Notes under the pieces: model-generated | What the model saw: only the letters and a program-made list of their open reading frames with translations | Databases searched by the model: none | What the model was told of the DNA's origin: nothing | Assembly (NCBI GenBank): GCA_046730475.1 | Contig: JBKPIY010000087.1 | Coordinates: forward strand, 1 to 21,135 | DNA from: JBKPIY01 sp046730475 | GTDB taxonomy: Bacteria; Actinomycetota; Thermoleophilia; Solirubrobacterales; 70-9 | Direction of reading: 5' to 3' | Length of the DNA stretch: 21,135 bases | Shown: one piece after another, positions 1 to 10,535 of the stretch | How the letters are laid out: every line of letters begins with the position of its first letter | Position numbering within the stretch: position 1 is the first letter of the stretch | Program-made: the position numbers and the translations under genes

Positions 1-726
1 CAGCGCTCCGGCCGCGAGCGCGCCGACGACCTCGAGGCTGTTCCAGCCGGCGGAGTTCCCGCGCACCAGCCCCCAGACGATCCCGAAGGCGGCGCTGCTG
101 ATCAGCCCCAGGCCGGGGAAGTCGAGGCCGGTGTCGCCCCCGAAGCTCTCCTCGATCCGGCTCAGCACGAGCGGGATCGCGGCCAGGCCGATCGGGACGT
201 TGAGCCAGAAGATCCACTCCCAGTCGATGCCCTGGGCGATCGCGCCGCCGACCAACGGGCCGATGGCGACCGCAATCCCGGTGACCGCGCTGAACAGGCC
301 GATCGCGGTCCCCCTGCGCTCGGGTGGGAAGGCGGCACTGAGGAGCGCCAGACCCAGCGTCAGTACCAGCGCGGCGCCGGCGCCCTGGACTGCCCGCGCT
401 GCGATCAGCCAACCCACCTCCGGCGCCAGCGCGGAGGCGGCCGACGCCGTGGCGAACAGCCCGAGGCCGGCGGCGTAGAGCCTCCGGCGCCCGTACCGAT
501 CACCAATCGCCGCTGCTGGAATCAGCAGTACGGCGAAGCTCAGGTTGTAGGCGTTCACCGTCCACTCCAGCTGCTCGACGGAGGCGCCGAGGTCCCGACG
601 GATCGTGCTCAGCGCCGTCGACACCACGAGGGTGTCCAGGGCGGCCATCAGGGAGCCGATCGCGGTCAGGGCGACCACCCATCGGGTCGCCGCCTTCTTG
701 TTCATATGAATGGATCTCAAGTTCAT
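1..726 (-). CDS. MFS drug-efflux transporter, EmrB/QacA (DHA2) type, C-terminal part beyond window
   Basis: Proton-driven multidrug exporter of the inner membrane, by family. 242 codons are visible, reading without a stop to the left edge, so roughly half of a 14-helix DHA2 protein is present. The visible part carries the helix 1 region with ALDTLVVSTAL, the EWTVNAYNLSFA stretch of helix 2, the loop 2-3 motif A (GDRYGRRR), and the helix 5 motif C region (AIGPLVGGAI) followed by DWEWIFWLNVPIG, a combination typical of EmrB/QacA proteins. Two in-frame ATGs exist, at 726 and 705. I chose 726 because GGAAGG lies about 12 bases upstream of it, while 705 has no clear ribosome site. It is divergent from the large gene at 958. 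Family is sure; substrate is unknown. Confidence 0.9.
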   Translation of the reverse strand, partial: MNLRSIHMNKKAATRWVVALTAIGSLMAALDTLVVSTALSTIRRDLGASVEQLEWTVNAYNLSFAVLLIPAAAIGDRYGRRRLYAAGLGLFATASAASALAPEVGWLIAARAVQGAGAALVLTLGLALLSAAFPPERRGTAIGLFSAVTGIAVAIGPLVGGAIAQGIDWEWIFWLNVPIGLAAIPLVLSRIEESFGGDTGLDFPGLGLISSAAFGIVWGLVRGNSAGWNSLEVVGALAAGAL

Positions 727-744
727 TTTGCTGTCTCGCCTTCC

Positions 745-759
745 GGTCGTTCGGCGACC
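745..759. promoter_or_regulatory. Short inverted repeat upstream of MFS start
   Basis: GGTCG-TTCGG-CGACC is a perfect 5-bp inverted repeat with a 5-base centre, about 20 bases before the MFS start codon and next to its GGAAGG ribosome site. It could be half of a repressor operator (drug pumps are often under TetR/MarR control) or a leader hairpin. Short arms make chance occurrence likely in such GC-rich DNA. The rest of 727-870 shows nothing I can assign. Confidence 0.2.
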
Positions 760-874
760 AAATCGCCGCTTTGTCAGTAGGGATCCGTCGGCGGCTCGAA
801 ATCCATCGCTCGCCGGGTGATCCCGCTTCGCGTGGGCGCCGCGTGGCAGCGCAGACGAGCCGCCACCGGCAGAG

Positions 875-903
875 TTGACACCCCCTCCGTGCGTAACTAG
901 CAT
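875..903 (+). promoter_or_regulatory. Probable sigma-70-type promoter for the 958 gene
   Basis: A perfect -35 hexamer TTGACA (875-880) is followed after exactly 17 bases by TAGCAT (898-903), a 4 of 6 match to the -10 consensus. Transcription would begin near 910, leaving a leader of about 48 bases. The leader ends in AAGGCGGAG directly before the ATG at 958. It is the best promoter match I see in the window. Confidence 0.6.
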
Positions 904-957
904 CGGCCGGGAGGCGGCGCGTGGTCGGCGCCTTATCGGTCGAGCAAGAAGGCGGAG

Positions 958-3570
958 ATGGCAAACCCCCTGACGGGCGAGTTTGACGCCGTTCTTCAGG
1001 TCAGCGGCGGCACGATCAACCGTCTGCTCGCGAGCATGCACCAGAACCAGGTCGTCGACCCGGACCGGCCCAGCTTCCCCCATAGCGCCGCCCTGCGGAT
1101 CGGCGACGACAGGGCCGCCGAGGGGGTGCGGGGGACCATCTGGGCGCAGATGGCCGTCCCGCGAGTCGAGCTGATCCACGGTGCCACCGATCGCTTCGAA
1201 CTCGAAGTCGGCATCCGGGCCAGATACCGGCCCGATCCGGAGACCCAGCCTCTGCCGGAGTTCATCAACGGCACCGTGCGAGCCGTCTACCGTCTGGCGA
1301 CCGTCGACCCGCACTGCTTGGGCTGGCGCGCCATCGCCTCCGACTACATCTGGCCGCGCGTCGAGCACGGGTCGGTGTCATTCACCGGGACCGCCGTGGA
1401 CGACGCCGACATCATTCAGATCGCTCGCCCGGTGGACGACGATGCGATCAGGGCTCACCTGACGACCCAGCTCGTCGCGCTCCTGAGTTTGCAGTTCAGC
1501 GCTACGCCTCAGAAGGTGACGGGTCCGTTCCGACTCGGGTCGCTGCGAAGCCTGAACTTCGCAGGTTCCTCGGCCGTCGCCGTGCCGATCGGCCTGGGCG
1601 CGGATCCGCCGCTGGGCCGACTCGACAGCATCGACCGGATCTTCCTCGGGGGCAGCGACTTCGCGCTCGCGGTGAGCCGGGATTACATCCTTGCGCAGGT
1701 GCAGGGAGCGCTGGAGCAGTTCACGGCCGGCTTCGACCGGCGGTTCAGCATCCGCACCGAGATCGACCTCGGCTTCTTCGAAGTAAAGGTCGTCGATGTC
1801 CATTATCGAGTCGTCCTCACCAGCGCGACGGCCGAGTGGATGCCGGTGCCCGGGAACGGCGCTGCCGTGATCACCGTCACGATCTCGGGCGAGGCGCAGA
1901 CGAGCAACTCCTCCTTGAACATGAGGTTCAAGGTCACGCAGCGGGTATCGCTGACGTTCGACTCAGGCGCCCAAGCGATCGTCCTTGCCCCGCTCGGATC
2001 GCCTTCGGTCGACGTGAGCGCCGGCGGGCTGCTCGGGGCGGCGTTGGACCTGTTCCATGGGGCGATTGACTCTGCGATCACCTCCGAAATGCCGAACATG
2101 GTGGACCGATTCGGCGAATATGGGATGAAGAGCCACATCGACGACGTGGCCGGGCAGTTGCGAACGCTCGACCGCAACGCGAGCGCACGCCTCGACCGCG
2201 CAGATTTCGGCCCCGACGGAATCGTCCTCGGCGGTCGGGTCTCCCTCACCTCACTGCGTCCTCCGATGGCCACGTTCGTGAAGACGAACGAGCGGGACGG
2301 CTACAGCGCCTTCGAGAGCTGGATTCCGGGCGGGCGTGTCGACCGGTTCGAGTGGTCGTGGAGCTGGGTCAACGGCGGAGGCACGCCCGGGACCGACTCG
2401 GAGGCTGATCGCTTCCTGCTGAGGCCGCGGGGCGGGGTACCGACGAAGTTCGGCCGCATGATGGGCCTGAGCGAGCCCCTCCCAGGACTGGACGGCACGG
2501 GCCGCATCTGCCTCAACCTCAAGGGGGTGCGGGTCGACCCCTACACCGGCGATTACGTTCCGGTCGACAGCGGCTGGCACTGCAGCCGCTTCGGGTTCGG
2601 GGTTCCGCTGCACCCGAACGGCGACGTTCGGAGATTGTTGCTGCGCGAGTACGAGGATTCGCGTCCGAGAAGCCCGGGGCCGCCGCGGGAGGTGGGGCTG
2701 GTCGAGGTGGGCGGCGCGGCGGCCGACGGGGAGGGTGCCAACACGCTCGTCGCCTACGTCGGCGATCGATGGGATCCGGAGACGGCCGCGGCGCTCAGAG
2801 ACGGGCTCTCAGCCTGCCGGCGCGACGATGCGGGGCTGGCGGTACTGGTGCTCTTTCGGGAAGGGCTGCTCGAAGGGTTGGGGAGCGAGGGGTGGGATGA
2901 GTTCCGCGAGCTCGCGAAGGGCCTCGAGGCGCCGCTGCTCGTGAACGAAGACGTGCACGGCGGCTGGTCAGCGTCGCTCCGCCTCCCGTCTGAGCGCGGC
3001 GAGCCGGCTTGGCGCCTGATCAGCCCGAGGGGGGGAGTCACCTGGATGCACGACGGGCGCGCCTCCGCCGACGAAGTGACTGCCGCCCTCGACGGTTACC
3101 TCTTCCCAAGCGGTGCGCCCAGTGCCGAGCACCAGCGGCCCGGGCTCGACCTCGGCTCGCGCGTCTCTCCGGGAGCGCTGTATTCACACTTCCCTGGGGT
3201 CGAGGAATTCGCCTGCCCGCCGCCCCCGGTGGGGCGGGGGATCGGATCCCTCGTGGTCACGTTCGCGCAAAGCGACTCCGAAGCCTCGAGGGCGCAGGTC
3301 GAGCAGCTCAGGCGGGAGCAGGCCGAAAGCGGCGAGGAGGATGAGGGGGCATTCCTCGCCGTCGTGATCGACGGCCCCGGGGAAGCAGCGGCGATCGAGG
3401 CTGAGCAGGGCGACGGCTACGCCACGATCCCGGACCCCGTCGGAGTGATTGCGCGCAGGTTCGAGGTTCGCCATTGGCCTACGACGGTTCGAGTGGACGA
3501 GCGGGGGATCGTCACTGCCGTCGAGGTCGGACTCAACCGAAGCGACCCTGCCAGCCGGGAGAGCGCGTGA
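958..3570 (+). CDS. Large protein of unknown function; possible TULIP-like N-terminus plus two cysteine-less thioredoxin-fold-like segments
   Basis: I do not recognise this 870-residue protein as a named family. No signal peptide or membrane helix is visible, so it is probably cytoplasmic. Residues 1-450 hold two stretches of similar type (GEFDAVLQVSGGTINRLL near 7 and SDFALAVSRDYILAQV near 230) plus DGIVLGGRVSLTSL near 420, resembling the repeated beta-rich halves of BPI/TULIP lipid-binding domains. This resemblance is weak. Residues 450-560 contain FESWIPGGRVDRFEWSWSW and an aromatic/glycine-rich segment. From about 595 to 705 and from 762 to 860 there are two thioredoxin-like segments. The second has the strand LVVTF and a WPTT cis-proline-type loop at 840-843, but the CxxC site is absent. 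ATG 958 follows AAGGCGGAG. Its stop overlaps the next gene's start. Codon choice is less GC-extreme than in neighbours. Confidence 0.75.
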   Translation: MANPLTGEFDAVLQVSGGTINRLLASMHQNQVVDPDRPSFPHSAALRIGDDRAAEGVRGTIWAQMAVPRVELIHGATDRFELEVGIRARYRPDPETQPLPEFINGTVRAVYRLATVDPHCLGWRAIASDYIWPRVEHGSVSFTGTAVDDADIIQIARPVDDDAIRAHLTTQLVALLSLQFSATPQKVTGPFRLGSLRSLNFAGSSAVAVPIGLGADPPLGRLDSIDRIFLGGSDFALAVSRDYILAQVQGALEQFTAGFDRRFSIRTEIDLGFFEVKVVDVHYRVVLTSATAEWMPVPGNGAAVITVTISGEAQTSNSSLNMRFKVTQRVSLTFDSGAQAIVLAPLGSPSVDVSAGGLLGAALDLFHGAIDSAITSEMPNMVDRFGEYGMKSHIDDVAGQLRTLDRNASARLDRADFGPDGIVLGGRVSLTSLRPPMATFVKTNERDGYSAFESWIPGGRVDRFEWSWSWVNGGGTPGTDSEADRFLLRPRGGVPTKFGRMMGLSEPLPGLDGTGRICLNLKGVRVDPYTGDYVPVDSGWHCSRFGFGVPLHPNGDVRRLLLREYEDSRPRSPGPPREVGLVEVGGAAADGEGANTLVAYVGDRWDPETAAALRDGLSACRRDDAGLAVLVLFREGLLEGLGSEGWDEFRELAKGLEAPLLVNEDVHGGWSASLRLPSERGEPAWRLISPRGGVTWMHDGRASADEVTAALDGYLFPSGAPSAEHQRPGLDLGSRVSPGALYSHFPGVEEFACPPPPVGRGIGSLVVTFAQSDSEASRAQVEQLRREQAESGEEDEGAFLAVVIDGPGEAAAIEAEQGDGYATIPDPVGVIARRFEVRHWPTTVRVDERGIVTAVEVGLNRSDPASRESA

Positions 3571-4118
3571 GCCACTCGCTTCTGATTCTCGTGCCGGTGC
3601 TGGTGCTCCCCGTCGTCCTGCTGTTTGCGTTTGCCGGTTGCGGGTCGGAGACTTTTGTCGCGACTCCGGCAACTCCGAGTCCGCGCTTTACGCAGGGCCC
3701 GCTCTGCACGATCTCGGACACTGAGATGGTCTGCACCGGCTCGATGGCCGATCTCGGCAAGGACCCAGTCGTGATCAAATTCGACGTTGCAGCCCAGGCA
3801 ATGTTCGACTGCGTCAACGCTGCTGGTCAGCCCGACCCAAGTGGTCCGAAACCCGTAGCGTTTCCCAATCCCAAAACGATGCAGACACCCCCCCTCAACC
3901 CGAGCGTAAAGGGGGAACTCACTCTCTCGGGGATTTCGCTCCCCTCCGTGAACTCGGCAACCGCGCCTGCTTGCAGCGGCCGTTACCCGACCCCGAGGCT
4001 TGACCGGGGCCAGACGACCGTGATATTGATAATGCTCACGATCAGCCAGGGTGGGTCGAGCCTTACGTTTAAGAACTCGACCCCCGCTTCGCTTGGGCAG
4101 CTGGTCTCGCTGCAGTGA
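3567..4118 (+). CDS. Putative lipoprotein of unknown function
   Basis: 183 residues starting at GTG, which overlaps the TGA of the upstream gene (GTGA, 3567-3570). The two are probably translationally coupled and work together. The N-terminus is a hydrophobic signal (LLILVPVLVLPVVLLF) ending in the lipobox FAGC at about residues 24-27, so the mature protein would be lipid-anchored on the outer face of the membrane. The mature part is rich in Pro, Ser and Thr and has four further cysteines (LCTI, VCTG, DCVN, ACSG), enough for two disulphides. No family is recognised. GC content is visibly lower than in the rest of the window, hinting at recent transfer or loose selection. A longer in-frame ATG exists at 3474, but it would lie inside the upstream gene and bury the signal peptide. 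Confidence 0.75.
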   Translation: MSHSLLILVPVLVLPVVLLFAFAGCGSETFVATPATPSPRFTQGPLCTISDTEMVCTGSMADLGKDPVVIKFDVAAQAMFDCVNAAGQPDPSGPKPVAFPNPKTMQTPPLNPSVKGELTLSGISLPSVNSATAPACSGRYPTPRLDRGQTTVILIMLTISQGGSSLTFKNSTPASLGQLVSLQ

Positions 4119-4163
4119 CAGAGCACTTAGCGTTGATCGACTGGCAAACCGCCGACGCCGGAG

Positions 4164-4190
4164 TCCCGCGTCCCAGCTCTTGAAGCGGGA
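4164..4190. terminator. Weak hairpin between convergent genes
   Basis: TCCCGC (4164-4169) pairs with GCGGGA (4185-4190) over a 15-base loop. It sits directly after the lgt-like stop (minus strand) and 45 bases after the lipoprotein stop (plus strand). There is no T-tract on either side, so a terminator role is only suggested by position. Confidence 0.25.
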
Positions 4191-4191
4191 G

Positions 4192-4974
4192 TTAGATCCG
4201 GCCCCAGGCGAGGAGGATCGCAGCGGCGACGAGCAGTGCCGAGAAGGCGAGGTTGGCGCTGCTGAGCTGTTTCCGATCCGAGGACTCGCGGGTCGGCTCC
4301 AGGAGCAGCCGACCGGCGGCATAGCCGCCCGCGATCAGCGCGAACAGAGCGCCGCTGGACGTGAGGCTGGACCGAGCTGCCAGGGCTAGGGCGAGAACGA
4401 CCGCTGCCCAAGCGCCTTCGAGGATCGGCGTCGGGAAGCGACGCCGCCATTCGCCCCGGTCGTTCGGCAGCCACATTCCGAGCGGTCCCGCCGTCGCGCG
4501 CCCGGCGCAGCATCCGTGCATCAGGCACCCTGCCCGCGTGATGATCAGGCCGACGAGCATCGTCACGGCCGCCGCGTCCCAGAAGGCCCAGAAGGGAAGC
4601 CCGATCAGTTGAAGGACCGGCAAGGAGGTGGCGACGCTGAGAACAAGACCTCCGTACAGCGCGGATCCGCCCTCCGATCGGCGCCAGATCCGGCGCGGCT
4701 CGGCCCGGAACGCATCGAGGTGCTGGAGCACGAACCAAAGCCGCGCGCCGACGAGGGCGGGTACCAGCAAGGCGATCGTCGCGACGACGAAGCGCGACTC
4801 CGACAGCCCTTCCGCTCCCGCCACCGCCGCGCCGGCGAACGTCCCGCCCACGCAGCCGAGGTAGAGCATGGCGGTATAGCTCGGAACCCGGAACCCGCCG
4901 GCGTTCACCAGGTACCGTCGACCGAGCCAGCGCGCCGTCGTCGGCTCCCGCAGGACGCTCAGAGCAGGCTCCAA
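4192..4974 (-). CDS. Prolipoprotein diacylglyceryl transferase family protein, Cys-rich variant
   Basis: Integral membrane protein of the Lgt family, which in the classical case moves a diacylglyceryl group from phosphatidylglycerol to the lipobox cysteine. Visible family marks are SYTAMLYLGC (first helix), GGSALYGGL (the YGG/HGG motif), a TRAGCLMHGCCAGRAT loop, FPTPILEG (the YPTQLYE motif) and a C-terminal GGYAAGRLLLEPTR (the R..E motif). The loop that reads GRxGNFxNGExxGR in E. coli has Cys at the Asn and Glu positions and one more Cys, so this is a divergent subgroup and true Lgt activity is not certain. The start is uncertain. The first ATG (5031) would overlap lspA by 73 bases. I use TTG 4974, with GTG 4908 as an alternative. 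It follows lspA on the same strand. Confidence 0.8.
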   Translation of the reverse strand: MEPALSVLREPTTARWLGRRYLVNAGGFRVPSYTAMLYLGCVGGTFAGAAVAGAEGLSESRFVVATIALLVPALVGARLWFVLQHLDAFRAEPRRIWRRSEGGSALYGGLVLSVATSLPVLQLIGLPFWAFWDAAAVTMLVGLIITRAGCLMHGCCAGRATAGPLGMWLPNDRGEWRRRFPTPILEGAWAAVVLALALAARSSLTSSGALFALIAGGYAAGRLLLEPTRESSDRKQLSSANLAFSALLVAAAILLAWGRI

Positions 4975-5393
4975 GTCGCTACGCCGACGCCGCAAACCAT
5001 CGCCGCGTCGGCCAGGTTGCAGGTGGGCCATCGCGAAAGGGCGATGAAGTCGACGACGCCGCCCCGCGCGAGCCGGTCGACGACGTTCCCCGCCGCGCCT
5101 CCGAGGGCAAGCCCGAGGCCGGTCAAGGCCGCCGTCGACAGCGGGGCGCCGAGCGCAAGCGCGACCTCAAGGCACACAAAGACGGCCAACCAGAGGACCA
5201 CCGCCCGTCGCAGCGACAGCGACAGGAACGGGGCGCCGGCAGCGGTCCGCCGGAGAAGGCCGAAGCCGCCTGCGAGCGGGTGGAACCGATCCTCGGCCAC
5301 CCGCCTCGTTACCAGCGCTTTCGTCAGCTGGTCGAGCGCAACTATCACGCCGGCCACGATGAGCAGAACAGTGTTATCGCCGAGGCTGCGCAA
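4959..5393 (-). CDS. lspA: Lipoprotein signal peptidase (signal peptidase II)
   Basis: 144 residues. LspA is an aspartyl protease of the inner membrane that cleaves the signal peptide in front of the lipidated cysteine. Four hydrophobic segments are visible. Family motifs are intact: ALDQLTKAL near residue 20, the GNVVDRLARGGVVDFI block with the first catalytic Asp, and WPTCNLADAAMVCG with the second. The start is TTG at 5393; no ATG or better candidate precedes the first helix, and a promoter-like element lies just upstream. It overlaps or abuts the Lgt-family gene downstream, so the two steps of lipoprotein maturation may be made from one transcript. Confidence 0.9.
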   Translation of the reverse strand: MRSLGDNTVLLIVAGVIVALDQLTKALVTRRVAEDRFHPLAGGFGLLRRTAAGAPFLSLSLRRAVVLWLAVFVCLEVALALGAPLSTAALTGLGLALGGAAGNVVDRLARGGVVDFIALSRWPTCNLADAAMVCGVGVATWSLL

Positions 5394-5415
5394 GGGCGTC
5401 CCGAACCTCTGGACA

Positions 5416-5445
5416 AGGCTACGCCCGCCCCAGAGCCCCTGTCAA
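5416..5445 (-). promoter_or_regulatory. Possible promoter for lspA
   Basis: On the minus strand TTGACA (5445-5440) is followed after 18 bases by TAGCCT (5421-5416). The -35 is perfect and the -10 weak. The predicted start site would be about 15 bases before the lspA TTG. Confidence 0.4.
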
Positions 5446-5482
5446 ACGCCCGACCGTGACCAGCGAATCCCCCCTTGGCGGC

Positions 5483-5497
5483 CGCAGCCGGGCTGCG
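5483..5497 (-). terminator. Possible terminator hairpin after NlpC/P60 gene
   Basis: CGCAGC (5483-5488) and GCTGCG (5492-5497) form a 6-bp stem with a 3-base loop, about 40 bases after the stop of the gene that ends at 5539. No T-tract follows on the minus strand. The remaining spacer between the two genes (5394-5538) shows only this hairpin and the lspA promoter. Confidence 0.3.
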
Positions 5498-5538
5498 CAT
5501 GGCTTCAATCCAGGACGTCGCCGCGAGCGGCGAGGTGC

Positions 5539-6642
5539 TCAGAGCCCGGCGGGGTGGCGGGCGACGTAGCCGGTGGTGTCGCGGAGGTCGGTGTGCCAGC
5601 GGGGGCCGAAGCCGCCGCCGTTTCCGCCCGTATCCCAGCGGAGCCCGGCGATGAAGGCGAAGGTATGGCCCGAGGTGGCGAACACGCTGATCCACTGCCC
5701 CGGCCCCGGCTCGCCCCAGAACTCGAGCCCGGTCGAGTCGAGGGGGCTGTCGAGGAGGCCGCCGCCGTGGAGGGCGAAGCTGACCGCCCCCGAGCAGTCG
5801 TAGCCCGAGTCCTCCCAGGAGCCGTGGCCGCCTCCCCAGATGTAGGGGAGATCGTTGATCTGGTTGGCCGCCGCGATCACCGCCTTCACGGTGAGGGGGG
5901 CGTTGGCGGGCGGGACCGCATCGCCGTTCGGGAGCAGGGTCGCGCGCTCGCCGGGGATCGGGGCGCTCGACTGCGAAAGGTCCTTCTCGAGCGCGCGCTG
6001 GCGCGCTCCGAGGGCCTCGAGGGTCCGCTCGCGGGCGGCCTTGGCGGCCTCGAGCTGCTGCTGCTGGGCGTCGATCGCGGCCCTGGTCTTGTCGAGCTCG
6101 CTCTTGCGAGCGGCGACCGCGTCGCGGGCATCCCTGATCCTCGCTCGGGTGACGCGGAGCTGGGCGACGAGCTGCTCGATCTGGTCGCGGAGGGCGCGGA
6201 CCCGATCGATCACCTGATCGTCGGCCTCCTTGATGCTGCTCAGGTACTCGCTGCGGGAGATCAGGTCCGCCCAGCCGCGGGCGCTGAGGACGATGCTGAT
6301 CGTGTCCGGGTCGCCGGTCTTGTAGATCCGGACCAGGAGCACCTCGAGGTCGGCGGTGGCGCGGTCGAGATGGGCGCGGACCCGGCGCAAGTGGGCGCGC
6401 TCGCGGTCGAGCTCGGCGGTCGCCCGTTCGAGCTCGGCCTGCTTGCGCTGGAGCTCGGCCGCGAGGAGCGCCTCGTGGCGGCGGATCTCGGACTCGCGCG
6501 CGATCAGCTCGTTGATCCGCGCGTTCTCCTCCTCGATCGACCCCTGGACCGCTTGTTGGCGTTGGGTGACCTGGTGCAGCTCCTGGACCTTGTCGGCGAG
6601 CTTCGAGCCGGAGTCCTGGGCGGGAGCCGACCGAACCACCAC
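5539..6642 (-). CDS. Secreted coiled-coil NlpC/P60 peptidoglycan hydrolase
   Basis: Cell-wall endopeptidase of the RipA/CwlO type, which cuts peptide stems of peptidoglycan. From the GTG at 6642 it has 367 residues. About 12-225 is a long charged coiled coil (QELHQVTQRQQ through LEAAKAARERTLEALGARQ) that usually regulates the enzyme. About 245-367 is the NlpC/P60 domain, with the catalytic Cys in GYDCSG (C283) and His in SGHTFAF (H326). The reading frame upstream of 6642 encodes a signal peptide: basic RPRRR, a long Ala/Val/Leu core, then SAPA-QD as a cleavage site. The true start therefore lies upstream, yet no ATG, GTG or TTG occurs there before an in-frame TAG near 6806. The 5' end is unresolved; see findings. 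Confidence 0.9.
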   Translation of the reverse strand: MVVRSAPAQDSGSKLADKVQELHQVTQRQQAVQGSIEEENARINELIARESEIRRHEALLAAELQRKQAELERATAELDRERAHLRRVRAHLDRATADLEVLLVRIYKTGDPDTISIVLSARGWADLISRSEYLSSIKEADDQVIDRVRALRDQIEQLVAQLRVTRARIRDARDAVAARKSELDKTRAAIDAQQQQLEAAKAARERTLEALGARQRALEKDLSQSSAPIPGERATLLPNGDAVPPANAPLTVKAVIAAANQINDLPYIWGGGHGSWEDSGYDCSGAVSFALHGGGLLDSPLDSTGLEFWGEPGPGQWISVFATSGHTFAFIAGLRWDTGGNGGGFGPRWHTDLRDTTGYVARHPAGL

Positions 6643-6833
6643 CGCGAGGGCGGTGGCGATCGCGACCGCGAGCGCGGTGGCCAGGATCCCGCGCCGGCGG
6701 GGGCGTTCGCTTGTCGGTGAAACGGCCGGCCTGCCGTCGCGCCCGCCAGGGAGGCCGGGCGCCGGGCACAGGCTAGAGGGGGGCCGCGCGAACGTGAGCG
6801 GCTGCTAACAGGGCCTGCAAGAAGGCTTGCGGC

Positions 6834-7406
6834 TCAGCGCCACCCCCGAGGCCCGGCTGGGCGCTCGCCTTCGGGGCTGTCGGGACCCCCGCCGGCCCCC
6901 TCGACGCGGAGCGAGGCCACCCGCACCTCCTCCTCGAGCCGGCCACGACGAACCGCCTCACGCGCGCGCGGGTCGAGCATCGTCGCCAGCAGGGTCTCCT
7001 CGGCGCGGCCGAGGGCTTCCTTGCTGACCCGATGGGGGCAGTCGAGGGCGATCGAGCGAATCGTCGACATCGCCTCCACCAGGACCAGCCGGTGCTGGCG
7101 AAGGGCCCGCCGGAACCGCGCCTGGGTGCCGGTCCCCCGCATCAACGCCCGCTCGGCCCAGGCCACCCGCTCCGCCTCCTCGAGCATTATCGCCGCCATC
7201 TCTGGCTCGCGGAGGACGAGCTGGTTGACGAGCCACGCCGCCGGGGTCGGCTTTCGCAGCCGCCGGATCGGCTCGGCCGCCTCGACGTGGCCCTCCCCCT
7301 CCAGCGCCCGGGCGAGGCGGTCGCGGGCGGCGATGAACTGGTCGGGCGGCTCGATGTAGAGTCGCTCGAGCTGCTCCTCAGCCGGCCACTCGGCGATCCG
7401 GGTCAC
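6834..7406 (-). CDS. Conserved actinobacterial hypothetical protein with 'AAWLVNQL' motif
   Basis: About 190 residues from GTG 7406. It has the pattern LYIEPPDQFIAARDRLARAL, then a basic linker and KPTPAAWLVNQLVL. I recognise this as an N-terminal signature of uncharacterised actinobacterial proteins (L..lP..eF.aaRd.lA, then R.P..AAW.vNqL). The remainder is helical, charged and Ala/Arg-rich, ending in a low-complexity Gly/Pro tail. It has no signal peptide or membrane helix and its function is unknown. The open frame extends upstream to 7586, but that stretch is Pro/Arg/Ser-rich with no resemblance to the family, so the shorter start is preferred. It is upstream of, and on the same strand as, the NlpC/P60 gene. 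Confidence 0.7.
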   Translation of the reverse strand: MTRIAEWPAEEQLERLYIEPPDQFIAARDRLARALEGEGHVEAAEPIRRLRKPTPAAWLVNQLVLREPEMAAIMLEEAERVAWAERALMRGTGTQARFRRALRQHRLVLVEAMSTIRSIALDCPHRVSKEALGRAEETLLATMLDPRAREAVRRGRLEEEVRVASLRVEGAGGGPDSPEGERPAGPRGWR

Positions 7407-7556
7407 GATCGAGCCAGCCCTCCGCGTCCATAACCGCCCCCTGGTCGGACGGGCGGGCGAATCTGGGCTGTCGCTCCCCGGGGATCCGTTGCCACTCCTT
7501 ATCTCCTTCCGGGCGCCTCTAGCCTGCTCCGCGACGGGGGAGGCTCGCCCTATTGG

Positions 7557-7571
7557 TGCCCGAAACGGGCG
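7557..7571 (-). terminator. Hairpin downstream of FAD/Fe-S dehydrogenase
   Basis: GCCCG-AAA-CGGGC (7558-7570) is a compact 5-bp stem, extended by one G-T pair, lying 27 bases after the dehydrogenase stop (7597). A perfect palindrome GACCCGGGTC (7589-7598) overlaps the stop itself. No T-tract follows. It is plausible as a terminator or RNA 3' end stabiliser. Confidence 0.3.
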
Positions 7572-7596
7572 GGGGCCAAACGGCACCCGACCCGGG

Positions 7597-10527
<2,931 letters not shown>

Positions 10528-10535
10528 CGCGTCCC

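Noticed and set aside
500..964. Minus-strand open frame across the start of the MFS gene and the divergent promoter
   Set aside because: It overlaps the clear MFS frame and lacks any family likeness.
3474..3566. Longer start (ATG 3474) for the lipoprotein
   Set aside because: It would place 31 charged residues before the signal peptide and lie wholly inside the upstream gene; GTG 3567 gives a proper lipoprotein signal.
4975..5031. ATG 5031 as start of the Lgt-family gene
   Set aside because: It would overlap lspA by 73 bases, and the added residues are Arg-rich with no resemblance to Lgt N-termini.
4516..6720. Long plus-strand open frame opposite lgt, lspA and NlpC/P60
   Set aside because: It crosses three well-supported minus-strand genes and their spacers and shows no recognisable motif.
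7407..7596. Possible tRNA or other RNA gene in the spacer before the FAD/Fe-S dehydrogenase 3' end
   Set aside because: I searched for a T-loop (GGTTCGANTC-like) and acceptor pairing and found none; only the small hairpin at 7557-7571 stands out.
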